NCBI GenBank assembly: GCA_004557975.1
Contig: SFEV01000028.1
Location: 1-36,537 of the forward strand
DNA length: 36,537 nt
Reading direction: 5' to 3'
Source of the DNA: Lachnospiraceae bacterium
GTDB lineage: Bacteria > Bacillota > Clostridia > Lachnospirales > Lachnospiraceae
Shown: positions 15,070-24,136 of the stretch, in pieces
Position numbering within the stretch: the first letter of the stretch is position 1
Layout: each line of letters opens with the position of its first letter
The notes under the pieces: model-generated
Database searches by the model: none
What the model saw: the letters and a program-made list of their open reading frames with translations, nothing else
Told to the model about the DNA's origin: nothing
Translations under genes and position numbers: made by a program

Positions 15070-17682
15070 TTACTTTTCGTAATTTACTACCAGCGCATCT
15101 CCGGATTCCAGATGCAATGTCTCACGCATGCAGATGGAATCATTCTTTATTTCAAACGGAACTTCTGTCCCTGCGCATGCGACGCTTCTGACGTGTTCTG
15201 TCTCCACTTCAAAGACGTTTATCTCCAATGAACCGTAGAGGACACGCAGTGTAATCTGTCCGTCTTTCTTTTCTACGGTACCGAAACCGGAGTCCAGGGA
15301 CCAGAAGAATTTATATGTTTCCGGGTGAAGCGGATGGAAACCGATTTTTTTGTGGTACATGTCACAGACGAAGCCGCTGTAGATCAGCAGCAGGGCGTAG
15401 CTCGCCATGGAGCGGGCGTAATTGCTGCCGCATTCCATCTCGTTCCACGGATTGCGCTTCAGCCCGTCGTAACGGCTGCGCACAGCCTGTACGCAGGTAA
15501 GACCCTCTGTTTCCAGTCCGTGGCGGATCATGTGGCTTGCGGCCTGATATTCAAAGCCGTGCATGGTCTCCTCGGAATACGGGACCGGGATCAGCGGTTT
15601 TCTGCGCTCTGGCGGATAGGAGCAGATCATGGTACCCTGCTCGCCGTTCATACTGTAGATGCGGCATGGATTGACGTGTTCACGCATATCCGGAATATAA
15701 TTATAACGGTAGATGGAGGACAGTGCGGACTGTACCTTGTCCTCATCAAAAATTTCTCCCAGCTGCAGAAGATCAGCGTGCCACTGTCCGAGAAGCTGGT
15801 CGATGGAGCAGCCTTCTCCGATCTGATATTTCATCTCCTGATTTTCCTCATTCCAGTAGCTTGCAACGGCGTCCGCACCGTGCATGGAGAAGCCGTTGTT
15901 GTACTGCTCCAGCAGAGCCTTATCCTTGAGATCAATATTCTGGAAGAAGTATTCTCCGTTGAACAGATCACGGTTCAGTGCCTCTTTTCCCCGCCGGAAA
16001 ATTTCCAGGTATTTCTGCGCCGCTTCGCTGTCACCCATGATCTCTGCCAGGTGCGCTCCTGCCTGCAGTGCGGCGAGATACATACCGCTGAGCCAGGAAT
16101 TGGCACCGAACAGCTCCATATCCAGGGTGTGGTGCTGCCGGCCAGTCAGAATACCGCTCTGCTGCGGATCCCAGCGATCCGTATTTTCATCACTCCAGGC
16201 AAATTCAAGGCTGCGTTTCACCTGGGGCCAGATGGCTGCGAGCCATTCTCTGTCTCCGGAGATCAGAAACTCGCGGTAGACACGCAGAATGGTGCCGAAC
16301 TGTCCGTCGGCGGCAGGTCTGTGGTTCGTCGGTCCCACACCAAGCGGGAGCTGGAGACGGAAGCCCATTCCGCCGTCTGGCTGCATGGAGTACGTATATT
16401 CATTTGTTCTGGCACTGCGTTCCAGACGCGGGAACAGAAATGCCATGGCGTAGGTGTACGCCCAGACGTGGGTGCACGTTCCCTCGCAGGAACCCATATG
16501 TGCGTGGACACCCTCGAAGCCGTAAAAAGATCCGTCCTCCAGGCGCAGACATGTGGGGGACTTTAATACAGGCACGTTTGCCGTGACAGCGTCGCGGGCA
16601 CACTCTGGCAGATCGGAGCTGTAGATGGCATCGTGGTAGAGCATCGTTTCACGGAAGAGGCGGCTGAAATTCTGAAGAGCGTACAGCGCACTGGAGCGGG
16701 AATTCTCAAAAAGAACCGCGTAATAATTTTTCCATTTCTGCTGTCTTCTGCGCTGAATTTCCTCCTCGCCAAGCCCGATGTGGGTGATTTCCCAGTGGTT
16801 GCTGATCCATGGATTGGACCAGGAGAGGACGAATCGGAGGTCTGCGGTTTCTCCCGGCTCAAGCTCCAGATGAGCGGCCAGGGTAGCCACGTCAGAGGTC
16901 TCGTTGGAGTCGGGATTGTCGCGGTCAGCTTCATAAATCCTGTTTTTTAACTTTCCGGGGCGTGTAAATTCCTGCCAGAATACGGAAGAATTATCAAACC
17001 AGCGCCCGCGGAACCAGTATTCCTGGTAGCTGACTGCCTCGCAGTCCGTTGCGATGGTCAGATCACCGTACTCTGTGGTGTCCTTCGAACCGGTATTGGA
17101 GAGGAAAATCAGCTTAGCACTGTCCTGTTCTTCATAAGTATGGACGGTCTGTGTCCGGCAGTAATAGTTGTTGCAGGAGAGCGCCAGCGTGTAGGTCAGC
17201 TTTTTACTGTGAGTATTTTTGATGCGGAAGTTGAAAAAAGCGGCAGGAATGGAGCTGTCATCCTCATTTGTGGGAATAAAAGGATTGAAGGCTGTCATTG
17301 ATACTTCGCCCGGAAACCTCCTGTGTGCAAAGTACAGATTTGCAAACGGAAATTCGCCGACAAAGCGCACGTTTTCAAAATGGGGGAATCCTGCCATTGT
17401 TCCACGGTCCGGCCCGAAGCCGTAGCCGGTATAGCGGGGACGCTCCGTACACCCGATAAAGTCCTTTTCCAGGTCGCCCTGCAGGATGCGGGCATCGATG
17501 ACGCCGTCTTCATCTTCAGCTTTAATTGCAAAATGGGTAAATTCGGCAGTGGAATTTTTGTTGGGCCGGTTTTTGATTTCGATATCAACGAGACCGCCGT
17601 TTCCTCCCAGCCCGATGCAGCCTGTGCCGATGCCTCCGAGAGGGAAGGAGATCTGAGAAGTGTATTTTCCTGTGTATTCCAT
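15070..17682 (-). CDS. GH116 (DUF608) glycoside hydrolase
   Basis: An 870-residue intracellular GH116 enzyme (no signal peptide), the family of bacterial beta-glucosidases/beta-xylosidases and human GBA2. The N-terminal beta-sandwich starts FPLGGIGTGCIGLGGNGG, FEIKNRP-like (VDIEIKNRPNKNS) and FNPFIPTNEDDSSIPAAFF. The catalytic helical barrel begins near residue 350 with FYGFEGVHAHMGSCEG, THVWAYTYAMAFLFPRLE, the substrate loop PAADGQFGTILRVYRE, and HHTLDMELFGANSWLSGMY. By position relative to GBA2 and the Thermoanaerobacterium enzyme, candidate nucleophile and acid/base are Glu390 (FEG) and Asp521 (HTLD). The start has GAAGGGA five to ten bases upstream. It follows the YesN-type regulator on the same strand and is probably its target. 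Confidence 0.92.
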   Translation of the reverse strand: MEYTGKYTSQISFPLGGIGTGCIGLGGNGGLVDIEIKNRPNKNSTAEFTHFAIKAEDEDGVIDARILQGDLEKDFIGCTERPRYTGYGFGPDRGTMAGFPHFENVRFVGEFPFANLYFAHRRFPGEVSMTAFNPFIPTNEDDSSIPAAFFNFRIKNTHSKKLTYTLALSCNNYYCRTQTVHTYEEQDSAKLIFLSNTGSKDTTEYGDLTIATDCEAVSYQEYWFRGRWFDNSSVFWQEFTRPGKLKNRIYEADRDNPDSNETSDVATLAAHLELEPGETADLRFVLSWSNPWISNHWEITHIGLGEEEIQRRRQQKWKNYYAVLFENSRSSALYALQNFSRLFRETMLYHDAIYSSDLPECARDAVTANVPVLKSPTCLRLEDGSFYGFEGVHAHMGSCEGTCTHVWAYTYAMAFLFPRLERSARTNEYTYSMQPDGGMGFRLQLPLGVGPTNHRPAADGQFGTILRVYREFLISGDREWLAAIWPQVKRSLEFAWSDENTDRWDPQQSGILTGRQHHTLDMELFGANSWLSGMYLAALQAGAHLAEIMGDSEAAQKYLEIFRRGKEALNRDLFNGEYFFQNIDLKDKALLEQYNNGFSMHGADAVASYWNEENQEMKYQIGEGCSIDQLLGQWHADLLQLGEIFDEDKVQSALSSIYRYNYIPDMREHVNPCRIYSMNGEQGTMICSYPPERRKPLIPVPYSEETMHGFEYQAASHMIRHGLETEGLTCVQAVRSRYDGLKRNPWNEMECGSNYARSMASYALLLIYSGFVCDMYHKKIGFHPLHPETYKFFWSLDSGFGTVEKKDGQITLRVLYGSLEINVFEVETEHVRSVACAGTEVPFEIKNDSICMRETLHLESGDALVVNYEK

Positions 17683-17739
17683 GGTATCCCTTCTTTCTTT
17701 TATTACCGAAAAGTGATTCGGTTATGAGCAGGTAACAAA

Positions 17740-17758
17740 GCGGATTGACAGAATCCGC
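17740..17758. other. Inverted repeat between regulator and GH116 genes
   Basis: GCGGATT-GACAG-AATCCGC is a perfect 7-bp stem in the 138-bp gap between the YesN-type gene and the GH116 gene. On the minus strand it is followed by only a short CTTTGTT, so it is a weak terminator at best and may be a binding site for GH116 control. Confidence 0.45.
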
Positions 17759-17820
17759 CTGACCATACGATACCGCAGATACACAGGAAAAGTAAATGTA
17801 TCATTATCGCTGAGCTGGTA

Positions 17821-19389
17821 TTATTGTGGGGAATTGTCAGCTTCCTTCCCCAAAGTTTTCATATACTCGGTAGGAGAGAGTCCCGTCGCCTTCTTGAACT
17901 GCTTACTGAAGTAGCTGGCGCTGGAGAATCCCGTCTTTTCCGACACAAAACTGATATTTTCGACACCGCTCTGAAACAGCTCGATGGATTTGCTGATCCG
18001 CAGCTGACTGATATAGTCATTGATGGTCATTTGCTTGTCCCGCTTGAAGCAGTGGCAGAGGTAGCTGTAGTTCAGAAAAAGATCCTTTGAAATCGCAGAT
18101 ATGGAGAGTTCCGAGTCTGCATAATGCTCCAGAATATAGGACTCCACGCATCGTGTGATATCCGAATAATCTTCTTTTTCCGTGACGGTCCGGATGGACG
18201 TTGTGTAAATCTCAATCAGCCAGTCACGAAGTGCCGGCACATCTTTTTTGCTGTTCAGCGTATCGAGAATGCTTCCTTCTGAATTCAGCAGAGAAATGGA
18301 GGCTGCCATCTGGCTGCTGAGGCATTCTGTGAGCAGGCTGATCAGCTCCAGCGTGTACAGTGTGATCGTATCCCATGCAGGCTGCTGCTGCTCCAGGTCT
18401 GTATACAGGTCTGTCAGAAAAGAAGAGAGCTTCGCTGTCTCCTTGGCAATGATCATGGCTCTCAGAATATTCTTCTTTTTTGAATCGAGATAAATGTCAG
18501 GGACAGTGCGTATTTCCCGGTAGCGGACGATGGACTGGTTGCGCACCGGACAGTTCTGCAGGGCAATACACGCCTCATTGTAGGAGAGAAAGATTTTCTC
18601 AAGCTGACTGCACGTATTTCCGATGCCGGCCCCGCAGGAGATTCCCTCCTGATCGGCGAGCCGTATCAGTTCTTCGATCAGCCTCGGATCTGATTCGCTG
18701 CAGCTTCCATTCAGGATAAAGAACAGCCGCCGCTTATTGTCCAGGCAGACGACAAAGGTTGTTCTGTCGTAGATGGAAGAGTATTTTTCCTGAAGCTTAT
18801 ACAGGTTCTCAAGGGACACCTTTTCCAGACTCTCAAAAACGGCCACCTGATAACTGTCGTAGGTGATGAACAGCTCCTGAGCCAGTTTTTTGTCGTACTG
18901 CTCCATATTCTGGATACTGAAGTTGCAGTTGACCAGGTCATTGTAGTATCGCTCCAGGTGAAGCCGCTCATTTTCCGAGGACAGAGAGACCATCCTGGTG
19001 ACGAATTCTTTCTGTTCCTCGATTTTCCTGCGAAGCACCGTCAGGGAAGCGATGAGGTTCGGGTAGTTGATCGGCTTCAGAATGTATTCCGAAACATTCA
19101 GACGGATGGCCTGCTGGGCATACCTGAATTCATCGTATCCGGTCAGAATGATATACTGGCATCTGATCTGATGGGAAGTCAGCTGTTCAATCAGTTCAAG
19201 GCCGTTTTTCTTTGGCATGTTGATATCGACAACGGCAATATCAGGCGGATTTTCCAGCATCATTTCCAGTGCGGTTTCTCCGTTGTTGGCTTCGCCTGAG
19301 ATCTGCATTCCGAGCTCGCTCCAGGGAATGGAGTTCTTAAGGGACAGTCGTTCATAATATTCATCATCGACTAAAAAAACGTTTAACAT
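17821..19389 (-). CDS. YesN-type response regulator with AraC DNA-binding domain
   Basis: A 522-residue two-component regulator. Residues 1-120 are a receiver domain (MLNVFLVDDEYYER, phospho-acceptor Asp55 in VVDINMPKKNG, Thr in IILTGYDEF, Lys in YILKPINY). A long middle region is weakly conserved, as usual for YesN proteins. The last 100 residues are an AraC-type double HTH (ISKDLFLNYSYLCHCFKRD, then FVSEKTGFSSASYFSKQFKKATGLSPTEYMK). The ATG at 19389 has AGGAG five bases before it. The upstream ATG at 19404 would place that ribosome site inside the coding region. It partners the kinase 80 bp upstream and likely controls the adjacent GH116 genes. Confidence 0.92.
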   Translation of the reverse strand: MLNVFLVDDEYYERLSLKNSIPWSELGMQISGEANNGETALEMMLENPPDIAVVDINMPKKNGLELIEQLTSHQIRCQYIILTGYDEFRYAQQAIRLNVSEYILKPINYPNLIASLTVLRRKIEEQKEFVTRMVSLSSENERLHLERYYNDLVNCNFSIQNMEQYDKKLAQELFITYDSYQVAVFESLEKVSLENLYKLQEKYSSIYDRTTFVVCLDNKRRLFFILNGSCSESDPRLIEELIRLADQEGISCGAGIGNTCSQLEKIFLSYNEACIALQNCPVRNQSIVRYREIRTVPDIYLDSKKKNILRAMIIAKETAKLSSFLTDLYTDLEQQQPAWDTITLYTLELISLLTECLSSQMAASISLLNSEGSILDTLNSKKDVPALRDWLIEIYTTSIRTVTEKEDYSDITRCVESYILEHYADSELSISAISKDLFLNYSYLCHCFKRDKQMTINDYISQLRISKSIELFQSGVENISFVSEKTGFSSASYFSKQFKKATGLSPTEYMKTLGKEADNSPQ

Positions 19390-19468
19390 GACAGCTCCTT
19401 TCATAAAATGATATGTGAACCTTCAGCACCTGATCCGCGGCAGATCGGGCACTTGAGCATATATTGCC

Positions 19469-20341
19469 TCATCGGTTTGTGTCGTATTCCTTCGCCGGGA
19501 AGGAAATAGTGACGCACGTATATTCTCCGTATTTACTTTCGATTTTAAGGGACGCCTGATCGTTATAGTGAATATTCAGACGCCTGATGACACTGACAAG
19601 TCCGAAGTGGTTTTCCGGTTCCGAGACATTGGAATCCACCATCTGCCGCAGTTCCTCAAGCTTTTCGGGCGGTATGCCTGTTCCCGTATCAAATACTTCC
19701 AGGAAAACACGGCCATCCTCGATATATCCGCTGACACAGACAATTCCCTTGTCTCCCTTTTCCTTGATGCCGTGGTAGATGGAATTTTCAATCAGAGGCT
19801 GCAGCGTCAGTTTCGGGATAATATAGTTGCGGATGCGGGGACTGAACGCCAGAATATAATCCATGAATTCAATGTACCGCATTTTCTGCAGGCTCAGATA
19901 ATTCTCCGTCACCTGAATCTCTCTGTCTACGGAGATGATATCAGAGCCACGGCTTAAGGATATGCGGTAAAAGCTGGCCAGACTTTCCACGGCGGAAAGC
20001 GCATTCTGAGTCATGCTGCAGCGGATCATGCTGTTGATCATCTCCAGGACATTGTAGAGGAAATGAGGTTTGATCTGCTCCTGGATCATCTGGAGCTCCA
20101 TTTTGCGCTTTGCTTTCTGGTTGTTTTTCTGCTGAAGCATCAGCTCCTGTATTCTGTCCAGCAGGGAATTGAAGGTGATCCCCAGTTCCGCGATCTCATC
20201 CTTCGTCTTCGGCTCATAACGGATGGAGAAATCCCCTTCCTTGACACGGTTCATGACGTGGCGCAGCGTGACGATATGTTTCGTCTGAAAATGTGTGATG
20301 ACTACAGCCATCAGGATTGCCAGAATAATAATAAGGATCTG
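19469..20341 (-). pseudogene. YesM-type sensor histidine kinase, N-terminal sensor lost
   Basis: What remains is the second membrane span (ILIIILAILMAVVITHF), a HAMP linker (RHVMNRVKEGDFSIRY...DEIAELGITFNSLLDRI), the His_kinase box (QIKPHFLYNVLEMINSM) and the ATPase domain (LQPLIENSIYHGI, FDTGTGIPPEKLEEL, GLVSVIRRLNIHY). YesM-class kinases are usually near 580-600 residues, so about half, the first span and the extracellular sensor, is missing. Reading upstream in frame, membrane-span sequence stops near 20341 and a TGA lies at 20354-20356. The ATG at 20311 could in principle start a sensorless kinase of 280 residues, but it sits inside the membrane span. The truncation point coincides with the broken start of the divergent GH116 gene. 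Confidence 0.82.
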
Positions 20342-20399
20342 GCTGCATGGATTTCACAGGCTGAATTCGCAGGACAGTACCTCTCAGTAGGAAATCAGG

Positions 20400-22562
20400 A
20401 CATTCGAGATGATGAATCATCCGGACAAGGGCCTGAAGATTCCGTACACATTCTTTTCCATATGGAGCAGGACAGAGGGAGAGGCTGCAAAAGCCTCCGT
20501 GCTGGAGGTTCAGCCCCGCTGCATCAATGAGAAAGCGCTGGGATATCCGTCCGGTTATCTGTACGGGCTGCCAAGGATGGAGTCCTGTACGATGGAGACG
20601 AATTATCCGTTTTTCCGTTATCAGTTTAAAAAGTCGAATCTTCCGCTGGATATTGAGCTGGAAGCATTCACTCCGTTCATTCCGCTGGATGAGAGGAATT
20701 CCGGTATACCGGGCTTCCGCATGAAATATACAGTCACAAACCGCTCTGAAAAGGAGGCCGAGGTGGCTGTCTGCGGAACCATGTACAATTTTACCGGTTT
20801 TGAATCCTACGACGGCTATGACCGTCTGTATCAGGAGGGAACACCGCGCAATACGAAAGTGGAAGCAGAAGGAGTGACAGGAATCGTATATGACAATCCT
20901 GATATGGATCACGGGGCGGTCAATTACGGCAGCCTTGCGCTGATGACCACGAACGGCAGCGCCACATGCAAGCCATACTGGCAGGATGGAGGCTGGTGGG
21001 ACGGTGCAGAAGAGTTCTGGCAGGATTTCCGTGAGGACGGGGAGCTTCACGAGGACGTTTCATCCCAGGCAGTAGGATCCAACATTGCAGCTTCCATAGC
21101 ACCGAGAAGAGTCGGTTCCATCAGTGCAAAGGAGACGCTGAAGCCCGGTGAGTCAAAGGAGTTCCTGTTCTACTTTACATGGCATTTCCCGAACCGCTAC
21201 GGCTGGTGGCCGGACGGTCATTGCAGACCGTCTGAGAAGAGTCTCTACGACAGAATCTGGCAGAATTATTACAGCACCCAGTGGAAGGACGCACAGGAGG
21301 CGGCAGAATACTTTATTTCAAATATTGAAATGCTGGAGGGTACGAGCCGCAGGTTCGCAGATGCACTGTACAGTACAACGCTGGATGCGGATGTGATCGA
21401 ATCTCTTGTCTCAGCCATCACGGTTATGCGATCCAATACGTGCTTCAGAATTGCTGACGGTCGCTTCTTTGCATGGGAGGGATGCTTCGAACATGCAGGA
21501 AGCTGTGCAGGTACGTGTACACACGTATGGAATTACGCACAGGCACTGGCATTTCTGTTCCCGGCTCTGGAGCGCTCCGCTCGCCGCACAGAGTTCCTTG
21601 AGGAGACAGACGAAGAATGAAATATGGCTTTCCGTGCAAAAAGACTGCTGGACGGCGCAAAGTGGGATATGCTTCCGGCTACGGACGGACAGCTCGGCTG
21701 TATCCTGCGTGTTTACCGGGAATGGAAGCTTTCAGGGGATGACGCATTCCTGAAGGAGGTCTGGGAAAAGGTGGTTACTGCCATGGAGTTTTCCATCCGG
21801 ACCTGGGATCAGGACGGAGATTTCGTCCTGGAGGCGCAGCAGCACAATACGTATGACATCGAATTTTACGGAACAAATTCTCTGACCAACTCCATCTTTT
21901 TTGCGGCACTTGCTGCAGCTTCTGAGATGGCAGCGTACCTCGGTGACGCAGAGCGGGTAGAGCTCTGGAAGCAGGGGCTTGAGAAGGGCAGTGCGAAGAT
22001 GGATCAGCTTCTCTTCAATGGATCTTATTACGAGCAGAGAATGGATGAGGATATCGACAAGTATAAATATCAGTACGGTACGGGATGTCTGGCAGACCAG
22101 CTTCTCGGACAGGAACTGGCCCATGTGTACGGACTGGGTTACGTTCTCCCGCAGGAGCACGTAAAGAGTGCCGTCTATGAAATTTATAAAAACAATTTCC
22201 TGGAGCAGCCCTTTGTGTACAGTGATGAGGTCTGGACCGGTATCGAGTATCAGGTGGCTACGCATCTGATCTATGAGGGCTACGTGGATGAGGCGATGGA
22301 TATCGTTCACGGAATCCGCAGACGGTACGACGGAAAGCGCAGAAGTCCGTACAACGAGATCGAATGTGGAAATCACTATGCACGCTCCATGGCTGCATGG
22401 GGACTGCTGGTGGCACTGTCAGGATATCAGTGTGATCTCACAAAAGAGAGTGTGACTTTTGCACCGAGAGTCGATGAGAAAGATTTCTGCTGCTTCTATT
22501 CCAATGGAAAGAGCTGGGGAATTTACAAAGATGGAGAGATGACTGCTCTGTATGAAGTGTAA
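20400..22562 (+). pseudogene. Second GH116 (DUF608) gene, 5'-truncated with an in-frame TGA
   Basis: The homologous frame first appears as FEMMNHPDKGLKIPYTFFSIW near 20403 and continues to YEV at 22559, about 720 codons. The family N-terminus (PLGGIGAG-type segment) is missing: the frame has a TAG at 20388-20390, and a neighbouring frame holds GQYLSVGNQDIRD, which may be a shifted remnant. The single internal stop is TGA at 21618-21620, between ...EETDEE and NMAFRAKRLLDGAKWD. The frame is the same on both sides, so one substitution such as GGA to TGA suffices. Barrel motifs remain (FAWEGCFEH, THVWNYAQALAFLFP, ATDGQLGCILRVYREW, HNTYDIEFYGTNS). It diverges clearly from the intact GH116 copy, so it was a separate enzyme, not a recent duplicate. 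Confidence 0.88.
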
Positions 22563-22591
22563 TTGCCATAGTTTTTCTTTCATGTAAAAAG

Positions 22592-22640
22592 CGGACAAAG
22601 CCGCCGAAGATGGAAATACCATTTCCGGCGGCTTTGTCCG
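22592..22640. terminator. Terminator between the GH116 pseudogene and hicB-like gene
   Basis: CGGACAAAGCCGCCG (22592-22606) and CGGCGGCTTTGTCCG (22626-22640) are perfectly complementary, and ATGG/CCAT extends the stem inward. On the minus strand the stem is followed by CTTTTTAC, so it works best for the gene at 22671-22946. The plus-strand T content is lower. Confidence 0.88.
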
Positions 22641-22670
22641 TTGTTGCATTTACGTTTTCACGCTTCACAG

Positions 22671-22946
22671 CTATTCATCATATCCGTCCGTAAGCCGGAT
22701 TGTCACTGCGATATTTCTGACCACATCGCACTCTTCAAGCTCCAGGTCAGCCACATCAGAAACAGGCGGGAGATGGCCTTCCTCTTCCAGCTCGACGGTG
22801 ATCCAGTTGACGGCGGCTTCATTTGCGTCATCGACGGCTTCCTCCAGCGTATCGCCCTTTCCATAGCAGCATTCCAGATCCGGGAAAAAGCCGTGGAACG
22901 TATTCTCTTTAGTCTTCCGGAAAATAGCAGGGTACACAAATCTCAT
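22671..22946 (-). CDS. HicB-like (antitoxin-fold) protein, solitary
   Basis: A 91-residue protein with the HicB N-terminal fold: YPAIFRKTKE.TFHGFFPDLECCYGKGDTLEEAVDDANEAAVNWI. The pattern FPDLxxCxxxGDTLEEAxxxAxEA is diagnostic. HicB normally neutralises the HicA RNase, but no HicA-like ORF (short, with a GSH motif) lies next to it and there is no C-terminal HTH or ribbon-helix-helix. It may be a stand-alone member of the family or a remnant of a toxin-antitoxin pair. AAAGGAG precedes the ATG. Confidence 0.82.
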   Translation of the reverse strand: MRFVYPAIFRKTKENTFHGFFPDLECCYGKGDTLEEAVDDANEAAVNWITVELEEEGHLPPVSDVADLELEECDVVRNIAVTIRLTDGYDE

Positions 22947-22985
22947 GGTTTTAATCTCCTTTTACTATGTCGCACAAACAGTTTT

Positions 22986-23037
22986 ATTATATATATCAGA
23001 TGCAGGATTTGCAAGATGTAAATTGCGGTGGTATAAT
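22986..23037. promoter_or_regulatory. Back-to-back promoters sharing one -35 hexamer
   Basis: The self-complementary hexamer TTGCAA at 23009-23014 has TATAAT exactly 17 bp away on both sides: minus strand at 22986-22991 (toward the HicB-like gene) and plus strand at 23032-23037 (toward the zinc-ribbon gene). Both -10 boxes are perfect, so each gene has a promoter of the form TTGCAA-17-TATAAT that uses the same six base pairs as its -35. Confidence 0.72.
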
Positions 23038-23067
23038 AAGCGTTAATAACAAAAGGAGACCAGAGCT

Positions 23068-23334
23068 ATGTATTTTGTACCGGATGGAACGGAAAGATGT
23101 GGATTTTATGAGTGTGAGGACTGCGGGACGCGCTTTTTGTCTGTGCAGACCGGACCATGGATGATATGCCCGTATTGCGGGGAGGAGGCAGATCTTGAGA
23201 TAGGACCGGATGAGGAAATGCCGGAGGTGAGGGAGGCTGCCGTTTTGCTTCAGGTAATTGAGGGAGATGACGTGGAGAAGATGGATACGCTTCTGAGCCT
23301 TGCAGTGACAGGAGGAGATTATGGCTGGATCTGA
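23068..23334 (+). CDS. Small zinc-ribbon protein of unknown function
   Basis: An 88-residue acidic protein. Residues 11-38 hold two CxxC knuckles (Cys16-Cys19 in YECEDCGTRF, Cys34-Cys37 in MICPYCGEE), a zinc-ribbon pattern. The remainder is acidic and probably helical (EEMPEVREAAVLLQVIEGDDVEKMDTLL). I do not recognise a named family. AAAAGGAG precedes the ATG, the promoter at 23009-23037 drives it, and a hairpin follows it, so it is a single-gene unit. Confidence 0.75.
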   Translation: MYFVPDGTERCGFYECEDCGTRFLSVQTGPWMICPYCGEEADLEIGPDEEMPEVREAAVLLQVIEGDDVEKMDTLLSLAVTGGDYGWI

Positions 23335-23361
23335 AAAGAGGCAGTGTTTTGGCGGATAAAA

Positions 23362-23399
23362 CGGGCAATTCACCGCGCCGTAAGCAGTGGAACTGCCCG
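23362..23399 (+). terminator. Terminator after the zinc-ribbon gene
   Basis: CGGGCA (23362-23367) pairs with TGCCCG (23394-23399) and an inner TTC/GAA adds to the stem. CCTTTGTTTTG follows. It separates the zinc-ribbon gene from sfsA. Confidence 0.65.
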
Positions 23400-23437
23400 C
23401 CTTTGTTTTGTCAGAATCTGTACAGGAGAGAAGAAAA

Positions 23438-24127
23438 ATGCATTACCATAACGTTTGTCAGGGAATCTTTCTGAGGCGTCCCAACCGCTTTATCGCAGAG
23501 GTGGAAATCGACGGAAGGACAGAAATCTGCCACGTAAAAAATACAGGCCGCTGCCGGGAGCTGCTGATTCCTGGCACAGAGGTTTATTTACAGAGAGCAG
23601 ATCAGAAAAAAAGAAAGACAGGATTTGATGTGATTGCAGTCCGGAAAGGAAATAATCTGGTCAATATTGATTCTCAGGTGGTCAATGGGGCAGTGGAGGA
23701 ATGGCTTCGGAAAGGAACGCTTCTGAAAGATTTATCTCTGCTGAAGAGGGAGGTAACGTTCGGAAGATCCAGATTTGACCTGTATGCCGAGTATGAGAAC
23801 GGGAAAAAGGCGTTTCTGGAGGTAAAGGGAGTGACACTGGAGCAGGGCGGAGTTGTCCGGTTCCCCGATGCCCCCACGGAGCGCGGAATCAGACATCTGA
23901 CAGAGCTGTGTGAATGTCTGGCGTGCGGGTACCAGGCGTATCTGATTTTTGTGATTCAGATGAAGGGTGTCTATCGGATGGAACCGAACTGGCAGACCCA
24001 CAGGGCCTTCGGGGAGACTCTCGTAAAAGCACAGCAGGCAGGAGTTCATATTCTTGCTTACGACTGCCTGATTCAGCCGGACGATATTGTGCTGGATCAG
24101 ATGGTTCCCGTTGTGCTGGAACAGTGA
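23438..24127 (+). CDS. sfsA: SfsA family DNA/RNA nuclease
   Basis: A 229-residue SfsA protein: FLRRPNRFIAEVEIDG at residues 10-25 (OB-like domain), CHVKNTGRCRELLIPG, then the nuclease part with SRFDLYAEYENGKKAFLEVKGVTL, where Asp, Glu and Lys form a restriction-endonuclease-like centre, and FPDAPTERGIRHLTEL. First described as a sugar fermentation stimulation protein, the family binds DNA, and some members are reported to have nuclease activity. The ATG at 23438 has AGGAGAG at 23424-23430. An upstream in-frame ATG-like start at 23387 adds residues unlike the family. Confidence 0.92.
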   Translation: MHYHNVCQGIFLRRPNRFIAEVEIDGRTEICHVKNTGRCRELLIPGTEVYLQRADQKKRKTGFDVIAVRKGNNLVNIDSQVVNGAVEEWLRKGTLLKDLSLLKREVTFGRSRFDLYAEYENGKKAFLEVKGVTLEQGGVVRFPDAPTERGIRHLTELCECLACGYQAYLIFVIQMKGVYRMEPNWQTHRAFGETLVKAQQAGVHILAYDCLIQPDDIVLDQMVPVVLEQ

Positions 24128-24136
24128 AACGTTCGC

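Noticed and set aside
15325..16566. A 413-codon plus-strand open frame opposite the intact GH116 gene.
   Set aside because: The minus-strand frame encodes a full GH116 protein. The opposite frame has no family resemblance or ribosome site.
20214..21050. Minus-strand frame of 278 codons extending upstream of the kinase fragment, as if it supplied the missing sensor.
   Set aside because: It is in a different frame from the kinase, lies antisense to recognisable GH116 sequence, and has no membrane span or sensor pattern.
21498..21510. Ala in GSCAGTCTHVW of the second GH116 copy, where the first has Glu, read as loss of the catalytic nucleophile.
   Set aside because: Comparison with the GBA2-type motif places the nucleophile more likely at the Glu of the upstream FEG/WEG motif, which both copies keep, so this difference cannot be called inactivating.
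21618..21620. The TGA in the second GH116 gene as a selenocysteine codon.
   Set aside because: GH116 enzymes are not known to use selenocysteine, the position is not catalytic, and the gene is also 5'-truncated. No SECIS-like hairpin was recognised just downstream.
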